A stretch of DNA of 64,000 bases, taken from Microbacterium sp. AB. GTDB lineage: Bacteria > Actinomycetota > Actinomycetes > Actinomycetales > Microbacteriaceae. The stretch covers positions 3,224,001-3,288,000 of the forward strand of contig NZ_CP118157.1 of assembly GCF_032878875.1 (NCBI RefSeq). The letters are read 5' to 3'. Position 1 is the stretch's first letter. Every line of letters starts with the position of its first letter. Below, one piece after another: positions 58,396-64,000 of the stretch. The notes beneath the pieces are model-generated. The model was not told the DNA's origin and ran no database searches. It worked only from the letters and a program-made list of their open reading frames with translations. Both the position numbers and the translations under genes were made by a program.

Positions 58396-59346
58396 GTGAC
58401 ACGCTATGTGCTCCGGCGCATCGGCTATGCGCTGCTCGTGATCTGGGGCGCCTACACGATCACGTTCCTCCTCCTCTACTCGCTGCCGAGCGATCCCGTC
58501 GCCCTCATGATCGCCGGCTCCTCCGGCGGCGAGGGCGACTACGCCGTCGACGGCGAGGTGCGTGCGGCGCTGGAGGAGAGGTACGGCTTCGACCGGCCGC
58601 TCGTCGTGCAGTACGCGACGCTGCTCCTCCGGGCCGTCCAGGGCGACTTCGGGCAGTCGATCCAGTACGGCTCCCCCGTCGCCGAGGTCATCGGCGAGTT
58701 CGTCCTCCCGACGCTCGCGCTCGCGTCGCTCGCGCTGACGGTCTCGATCGTCCTCGGCTTCGCGATCGCGATCGTCGCCAACCTGTCGCGACGCAACGCC
58801 GTCCGGACCGCGCTGTTCCTGCTGCCGCCCCTCGCGGCGTCCTTCCCGTCCTTCTGGGTGGGCCTCACGCTGCTGCAGGTCTTCTCGTTCCAGCTCGGAT
58901 GGTTCCCCGCGGTCGGCACGGAGGGGTTCGCGTCGCTCGTGCTCCCGGCGATCGCCCTCGCGATCCCCGCGGCGGCGGCGTACGCCCAGGTGCTCGGCGA
59001 GAGCCTCGAACGGACGCTGGAGGCCCCGTTCGTCGAGATCGTCCGCGCGAAGGGCGCCCGGACGGCGCGCATCCACTTCGTGCACACCCTGCGCAACGCC
59101 GTCATCCCGACGTTCACGCTCATCGGGCTCACCGTCGGCGGCATCTTCGCGGGCGTCGTCGTGACCGAGACCGTGTTCTCGCGCAACGGGCTCGGCCGCC
59201 TCCTGCAGACCGCCGTCGACGCGCAGGACATCCCGATGGTGCAGGCGCTCGTCGTGCTCACCGCCGTGGCGTTCGCGGTCGTCAACCTCGTCGTCGACCT
59301 GCTCTATCCCGTCATCGATCCCCGCATCGCGCGGCGGGCCTCCTAG
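58396..59346 (+). CDS. Peptide/nickel-type ABC permease DppB
   Basis: 316-residue permease. MTRYVLRRIGYALLVIWGAY is the classic DppB start; the periplasmic loop with ALEERYGFDRPLVVQYATLL and the EAA-like loop FVEIVRAKGARTARIHFVHT are present. GTG start with GGAGG at 58382-58386. First gene of a four-gene importer operon. Confidence 0.92.
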   Translation: MTRYVLRRIGYALLVIWGAYTITFLLLYSLPSDPVALMIAGSSGGEGDYAVDGEVRAALEERYGFDRPLVVQYATLLLRAVQGDFGQSIQYGSPVAEVIGEFVLPTLALASLALTVSIVLGFAIAIVANLSRRNAVRTALFLLPPLAASFPSFWVGLTLLQVFSFQLGWFPAVGTEGFASLVLPAIALAIPAAAAYAQVLGESLERTLEAPFVEIVRAKGARTARIHFVHTLRNAVIPTFTLIGLTVGGIFAGVVVTETVFSRNGLGRLLQTAVDAQDIPMVQALVVLTAVAFAVVNLVVDLLYPVIDPRIARRAS

Positions 59347-59367
59347 CCCGCGGAAGGACAGGCGACC

Positions 59368-60249
59368 ATGACAGCCGTCACCATCGACGACACGACGGAG
59401 ACCGTCGTCCCCCTCCCTCCCGCACCCTCGCGACGAGCCGCCGGGCGCCGACCCCGGGCGATCCGGCCGAGCGTCGTCGTGGCGGTCGTCGTCCTCGTCG
59501 CCGTCGTGTCGTGGGCGTTCTTCCCACAGCTCTGGACGCCCTACGACCCGCTCGTCGGCGACGGATCGATCGCACGGCAGCCGCCGTCGCTCGCGCATCC
59601 CTTCGGCACGGATGCGATCGGCCGCGACCTGTTCGCCCGCGTCGTGTACGGGTCGTCGCTGTCGCTGCAGGCGAGCCTCGTGGCCGTCGCGGTCGCCTTC
59701 GTCATCAGCAGCGTCGTCGGACTCCTCGCGGGGTTCCTGGGCGGATGGCTCGACGAGGTGCTGATGCGCGTCGTCGACGTCCTGCTCTCGATCCCGAGCC
59801 TCCTCGTCTCGCTCCTCCTCGTCACGGCCCTCGGCTTCGGCACGCTCAACGTCGCCATCGCCGTCGGGATCGGATCCGTCGCGCAGTTCAGCCGCGTCAT
59901 GCGCTCCGAGGTGCTTAAGGTGCGCACGTCCGGCTTCGTCGAGGCCGCGCAGGGCTCGGGCGCGCGGTGGTGGGACATCCTCCTACGCCACGTGTTCCCG
60001 CACGCGGCCGGCCCCGTCCTCTCGCTCGTCGCGCTCGAGTTCGGCGGCGCCATCCTCGCCATCGCGTCGCTGAGCTTCCTCGGCTACGGGGCGCAGCCCC
60101 CGACGCCGGAGTGGGGCAGCCTCATCTCCGACGGGCGCCAGTACCTCGCGACGGCGTGGTGGCTGACGACGCTGCCCGGGCTCGTCATCGTCGTCCTCGT
60201 GCTGACGACCAACACCCTCAGCCGCGCGATCGGAGGCCGCAGAGCATGA
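59368..60249 (+). CDS. Peptide/nickel-type ABC permease DppC
   Basis: 293-residue partner permease with a ~30-residue basic N-terminus. The signatures HPFGTDAIGRDLFARVVYGS and FVEAAQGSGARWWDILLRHV are typical of DppC. Overlaps the ATPase gene by 4 bp. Confidence 0.93.
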   Translation: MTAVTIDDTTETVVPLPPAPSRRAAGRRPRAIRPSVVVAVVVLVAVVSWAFFPQLWTPYDPLVGDGSIARQPPSLAHPFGTDAIGRDLFARVVYGSSLSLQASLVAVAVAFVISSVVGLLAGFLGGWLDEVLMRVVDVLLSIPSLLVSLLLVTALGFGTLNVAIAVGIGSVAQFSRVMRSEVLKVRTSGFVEAAQGSGARWWDILLRHVFPHAAGPVLSLVALEFGGAILAIASLSFLGYGAQPPTPEWGSLISDGRQYLATAWWLTTLPGLVIVVLVLTTNTLSRAIGGRRA

Positions 60250-61889
60250 GCGGCGAAACACCCGTCCTCCGCGTCGAGGGCCTCAGCGTCTCCTACCGGC
60301 GCGGCCGCGACCTCGTCCCCGCCGTGGAGGACGTCTCGTTCTCGCTCTCCGCGGGCGAGACCGTCGCGATCGTGGGCGGATCGGGGTCGGGGAAGTCGAC
60401 CACGGCGCACGCGATCGTCGGCCTGCTCGCCCGCAACGCCGAGATCGCATCCGGGCGGATCGTCGTGGACGGCAACGAGATCACCGCGCTGCGCGAGCGG
60501 GAGCTCGCCCGGCTGCGCGGTCGGGTCGTCGGCCTCGTCCCGCAGGACCCGACCCTGAGCCTCGACCCCGTCCTCACGGTCGGCTACCAGGTCGCCGAGG
60601 CCCTCATCGTCCATCGCCTCGCCCGCCGCGCCGAGGCCCGCGCCCAGGCGGTCGAGCTGCTCGAACGCGTCGGGATCGACCGGCCGGAGCTGCGGTTCCG
60701 GCAGTTCCCGCATCAACTGTCGGGCGGTCAGCGCCAGCGCGTCCTCATCGCCATCGCGATCGCCGCCCGGCCGCCGCTCATCGTCGCCGACGAGGCCACC
60801 TCGGGGCTGGATGTCACGGTGCAGGCCCGCGTGCTCGATCAGCTCGCCGACCTCGCGCGGGAGCGGGGCACGGCGACCGTCCTCATCACCCACGACCTCG
60901 GCGTCGCCGCCGACCGCGCCGACACCGTCCTCGTCCTCGAGCGCGGACGCCTCGTCGAGCACGGCCCCGTCGACGAGGTGGTGACCGCTCCCCGGCACGC
61001 CTACACCCGGGCGCTGTTCGAGGCGGCCCCGTCGATCGCCGCCCGCGTCGGCGAGACCGTCAAGGCGCCGGCCCCGTCGGAGGAGGCGCTCAGCGCGCCG
61101 CCCATCGCGTCGGTGCGCGACCTCCGCAAGGACTTCGTCCTCCGCTCCGAGGACGGGAGCCGCGAGATCCTCCGCTCCGTCGCCGGGGTGTCCTTCGACA
61201 TCGTCGCCGGGAGCACGCTCGCGATCGTCGGGGAGTCGGGCTCGGGCAAGACGACCACCGCGCGGATCCTCGGCGGGTTCGAGACGGCGACGAGCGGCGA
61301 GGTGCACGTGGACGGCGTCGACCTGCACGACGGGGGCCCGCGCGAGCGGCGGGAGCTGCGCCGACGCGTCCAGTTCGTGTTCCAGAGCCCCTACGCCTCG
61401 CTCGACCCGCGCTTCACCGTCGCGCAGATCGTCGAGGAGCCCCTGCGGTCCTTCCGCGTGGGCGACCGCGCCTCCCGCGGCCGCCGCGTGCGCGAGCTCG
61501 TCGACGAGGTCCAGCTGCCCGCCGACTTCGCCGACCGGCGGCCCGGCGAGCTGTCGGGCGGTCAGCGTCAGCGCGTCGCGATCGCCCGCGCCCTCGCGCT
61601 GGAGCCGCGTCTTCTCATCCTCGACGAGCCCGTCTCGGCGCTCGACGTGTCGGTGCAGCGGATCATCCTCGACCTCCTCGCCGAGCTGCAGCGAGAGCAG
61701 GGGCTGTCGTACCTCTTCATCTCGCACGACCTCGCCGTCGTCCGGCAGATCGCCCACGAGGCGATCGTGCTGCGCGCCGGCGAGGTGCAGGAGCGCGGCA
61801 CGGTCGAGGAGCTGTTCGCCTCGCCCCGCACCGCGTACACCCGCGAGCTGCTCGACGCGATCCCCGGTCGCCGTCTCGAGACCCGCTGA
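60246..61889 (+). CDS. Dual ABC ATPase (DppD-DppF fusion)
   Basis: 547-residue protein with two complete ATPase domains. Domain 1 (about 1-255): GGSGSGKST, LSGGQRQRVL, LIVADEATSGLD. Domain 2 (about 290-545): GESGSGKTT, LSGGQRQRVA, LLILDEPVSALD. Both carry an oligopeptide-type C-terminal region (HAYTRALFEAAPS, TAYTRELLDAIPG). Powers the DppBC channel. The in-tandem fusion is common in actinobacteria. Confidence 0.94.
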   Translation: MSGETPVLRVEGLSVSYRRGRDLVPAVEDVSFSLSAGETVAIVGGSGSGKSTTAHAIVGLLARNAEIASGRIVVDGNEITALRERELARLRGRVVGLVPQDPTLSLDPVLTVGYQVAEALIVHRLARRAEARAQAVELLERVGIDRPELRFRQFPHQLSGGQRQRVLIAIAIAARPPLIVADEATSGLDVTVQARVLDQLADLARERGTATVLITHDLGVAADRADTVLVLERGRLVEHGPVDEVVTAPRHAYTRALFEAAPSIAARVGETVKAPAPSEEALSAPPIASVRDLRKDFVLRSEDGSREILRSVAGVSFDIVAGSTLAIVGESGSGKTTTARILGGFETATSGEVHVDGVDLHDGGPRERRELRRRVQFVFQSPYASLDPRFTVAQIVEEPLRSFRVGDRASRGRRVRELVDEVQLPADFADRRPGELSGGQRQRVAIARALALEPRLLILDEPVSALDVSVQRIILDLLAELQREQGLSYLFISHDLAVVRQIAHEAIVLRAGEVQERGTVEELFASPRTAYTRELLDAIPGRRLETR

Positions 61890-61948
61890 TCCCTCCGCGG
61901 CACGACCCCGGCCGTCCCCGGACACCCCACCCGACAGAGAGGCACTCC

Positions 61949-63547
61949 ATGAAGACCAGATCACGGCTGGCGCTCGGCGCCGTCGCCGCGCTCGCCCTGC
62001 TGCTCTCCGCCTGTTCCGGCGGCGACGCAGGCACCGACCAGGCGACGTCCGCGGAACCGCAGTCGGGCGGCGAGCTCACCGTCGGCATCACCGACTGGTG
62101 CGGCGCCTACGACAAGCAGCAGACGTCCGGATGCACCTACTCGAACATCCAGATCACCGACAACCTCGTCGACCAGGACCCCGCGACGGGCGAGATCGTC
62201 CCGTGGCTCGCGACGGACTGGACGATCAGCGACGACGGCCTGCGCTACGAGTTCGCCCTCCGCGACGACGTCACCTTCTCGAACGGAGAGGCTTTCGACG
62301 CGGAGACGGTCAAGCTCAACCTCGACGCGATCATCGAGCTCGGGAAGCAGGGGAACGCCTTCCAGTCCTCCGCCTACCTCGAGGGGTACACCGGCGCGGA
62401 GGTCGTCGACGAGCACACCGTCGCGGTGACGTTCGACGCCCCGAAGGCGGGCTTCCTGCAGGCGCTCTCCGAGGCGCCGCTCGGCATCGTCGCCCCGGAG
62501 ACCACGAAGCTCACCGCCGAGGAGCGCTTCGAGGGCGTGATCGGGTCCGGCCCCTTCGTGCTCGACGAGATCGTGCAGGACGAGAAGGTCGTGCTCACCA
62601 AGCGCGAGGACTACGCGTGGGGATCGACCGTGCGCGGGAACGAGGGCGCGGCGTACCTCGACGAGATCACGTTCCTCGTGATCCCGGAGGCCGCGACCCG
62701 CATCGGCTCCCTCACGAGCGGGCAGGTCGATGCCATCACCTACCCGACGACGAACGACATCGCCGAGGTCGAGGGCTCCGCCACCGTCTACTCGGCCGCC
62801 TCGTCGGGCGTCGTCTACACGCTCTACCCGAACGACGCGCATCCGCTGCTGAGCCAGCCGGCCGTGCGCCAGGCCATCCAGAAGGCCATCGACCGGGAGG
62901 AGATCGACGACGTCATCCTCGACGACACGAAGGACGCCGCGACGAGCATCGTCTCGTCGGTCTTCCCCGGCTACGTCGACCTGAGCGACGAGCTCGCCTA
63001 CGACGAGGACGCCGTGGCCGGCATCCTGACCGGCGACGGATGGGAGCTGGGCGACGACGGCGTGTACGCGAAGGACGGCGAGCGGCTGAGCGTCGACCTG
63101 CAGTACACCACGTCGGAGAACCAGGCGCTGTTCGAGCTCATCCAGCAGCAGCTGGCCGCCAACGGCATCGAGCTCGAGCTGCGGCAGCTCACCGAGGCCG
63201 AGGAGACGGCGAACCGCGAGTCCGGGGACTGGGGCCTCTCCTTCGGGAACCTCACGCGCCCCGATCCCGACGTGTTCCTGTCGTCGTTCACCTCGGAGTA
63301 CGCCACGCGCGTGACCGTCGACCCCGACCCGGAGCTGCACGACGCGATCTTCGCGCAGTCCACGGAGCTCGACGCCGACAGGCGCCAGGAGCTGAACGGG
63401 CTCATCCAGCGCACGATCGTGGAGGAGGGGATCGGCTTCCCCATCCACGAGGCCACGTCGGTCGTCGCGACGAAGCCCACGGTGCACGGCGTCGGCTTCA
63501 CGGCGCCGTGGTGGGCGATCTTCGGCGCCGCCTGGGTCGAGCAGTAG
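61949..63547 (+). CDS. Peptide/nickel-type substrate-binding lipoprotein DppA-like
   Basis: 532-residue family 5 solute-binding protein with lipoprotein signal ending LLLSACSG. The mature N-terminus GGELTVGITDWCGAYDKQQT, then DNLVDQDPATGEIVPWLATD and FEGVIGSGPFVLDEIVQDEK, follow the family. Substrate may be a peptide, a metal chelate or another compound; two close cysteines near the mature N-terminus are unusual. RBS GAGAGG precedes the ATG. Confidence 0.92.
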   Translation: MKTRSRLALGAVAALALLLSACSGGDAGTDQATSAEPQSGGELTVGITDWCGAYDKQQTSGCTYSNIQITDNLVDQDPATGEIVPWLATDWTISDDGLRYEFALRDDVTFSNGEAFDAETVKLNLDAIIELGKQGNAFQSSAYLEGYTGAEVVDEHTVAVTFDAPKAGFLQALSEAPLGIVAPETTKLTAEERFEGVIGSGPFVLDEIVQDEKVVLTKREDYAWGSTVRGNEGAAYLDEITFLVIPEAATRIGSLTSGQVDAITYPTTNDIAEVEGSATVYSAASSGVVYTLYPNDAHPLLSQPAVRQAIQKAIDREEIDDVILDDTKDAATSIVSSVFPGYVDLSDELAYDEDAVAGILTGDGWELGDDGVYAKDGERLSVDLQYTTSENQALFELIQQQLAANGIELELRQLTEAEETANRESGDWGLSFGNLTRPDPDVFLSSFTSEYATRVTVDPDPELHDAIFAQSTELDADRRQELNGLIQRTIVEEGIGFPIHEATSVVATKPTVHGVGFTAPWWAIFGAAWVEQ

Positions 63548-63569
63548 GCGTCCCGCGGGAGCCGGCGCC

Positions 63570-64000
63570 TCACTTCCCCGAGCCGACGGCGATGCCCGCC
63601 TTCACGTACCGCTGGGCGACGATGAGGAGCACGAAGGCCGGAAGGCTCGTGATGATCGACGTCGCCATCACCGTCGACCATCGCGCGTCCTGCCCCGACG
63701 TCGTCGCGGCCTCGATCGTCCGGTAGATGTACATGATGACGGGCTCCGACGCCGCCTGCGTCGTGAGCGTCAGCCCGAACAGCAGATCGCTCCAGCTGAA
63801 CAGGAACGCGAAGATCGCCGCCGTGATGACGGCGTTCCGCGACAGCGGCACGACGATGCGCACGAGCGTCCCGACGGCGCCGAGGCCGTCGAGCGTCGCC
63901 GCCTCGACGACGTCGTGGTCGAGGTGCAGCATGAACGAGCGGATGAGGATCACGGCGAACGGGACGGCGTTGGTCGCGTTGGCGAGGATGAGCCCGAGGA
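63570..64000 (-). CDS. Carbohydrate ABC permease (MalG-type), 5' end beyond window
   Basis: C-terminal ~143 residues of a CUT1 permease; the frame continues to the window edge (LGLILANATNAVPFAVILIR is still coding). EAA loop DVVEAATLDGLGAVGTLVRI and terminal QRYVKAGIAVGSGK are typical. The start and the rest of its operon lie outside. Confidence 0.88.
   Translation of the reverse strand, partial: LGLILANATNAVPFAVILIRSFMLHLDHDVVEAATLDGLGAVGTLVRIVVPLSRNAVITAAIFAFLFSWSDLLFGLTLTTQAASEPVIMYIYRTIEAATTSGQDARWSTVMATSIITSLPAFVLLIVAQRYVKAGIAVGSGK

Noticed and set aside
55953..59918. Long plus-strand frame through glgE, the intergenic region and the peptide importer
   Set aside because: It spans unrelated genes on both strands and an intergenic repeat, so it cannot be a real protein; motif evidence supports glgE and the Dpp genes instead.
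1..64000. CRISPR arrays, tRNA or rRNA genes, complete insertion sequences, prophage genes
   Set aside because: Reading both strands, I found no regularly spaced direct repeats with spacers, no rRNA or convincing tRNA cloverleaf, no transposase or integrase, and no phage structural genes.

Overview
The window is high-GC DNA with tightly packed operons, many 1-14 bp gene overlaps (ATGA, GTGA, TGATG) and frequent GTG starts. Together with a GlgE maltosyltransferase, a LAXTG-type sorting signal and apparently leaderless genes, this points to an actinobacterium, most probably Microbacteriaceae and best guess Microbacterium. This is inferred from gene content and style; no rRNA or tRNA gene was seen.

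Layout. 0-7.5 kb: purS-purQ (de novo purine synthesis), a divergent pair of citrate synthase-type genes (one with an N-terminal helix-turn-helix), a D-2-hydroxyacid dehydrogenase, two coupled luciferase-like flavin oxidoreductases and a vapBC toxin-antitoxin pair. 7.5-13.5 kb: a polyol operon (binding protein, two permeases, mannitol-type dehydrogenase) with a divergent DeoR regulator, next to a probable xylulokinase relic and a 15-bp tandem repeat. 13.5-44.5 kb: a roughly 31-kb purine salvage and catabolism island. 44.5-46.7 kb: small membrane, cell-wall and hypothetical genes plus a GH114-like lipoprotein. 46.7-52.9 kb: a ROK regulator divergent from an alpha-glucoside ABC importer and a GH13 alpha-glucosidase. 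53-57.9 kb: a YqhA-like membrane protein and a glgE-glgB operon. 58.4-63.5 kb: a dipeptide/oligopeptide-type ABC importer, then the cut end of another sugar permease.

The purine island can be read as one pathway. 8-oxoguanine deaminase and a molybdenum hydroxylase (separate FAD subunit plus a fused FeS-Mo subunit, with XdhC and MocA for maturation) lead to urate. HpxO, UraH and UraD convert urate to S-allantoin. A racemase, allantoinase, allantoate amidohydrolase and ureidoglycine-glyoxylate aminotransferase lead to oxalurate and glycine. A fused HpxZ-amidase protein and a formamidase-family protein are placed to finish oxalurate degradation. Permeases of the AzgA, NCS1 and NCS2 families and apt complete import and salvage. 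A separate operon couples a THI5/NMT1-type ABC importer to an adenosine-deaminase-like protein that lacks the usual catalytic HxGE motif.

The most unusual signals are: (i) a 64-bp palindromic repeat present four times with fixed 22-20-22 geometry, two copies lying inside reading frames; (ii) a second repeat family of about 100 bp present four times, one copy of which forms a C-terminal tail on the racemase; (iii) a GAAAC element placed 10, 21 or 32 nt upstream of the -10 box at seven purine-island promoters, reminiscent of GlnR sites; (iv) seven genes whose -10 box lies 6-8 nt from the start codon; and (v) the HpxZ-amidase fusion.
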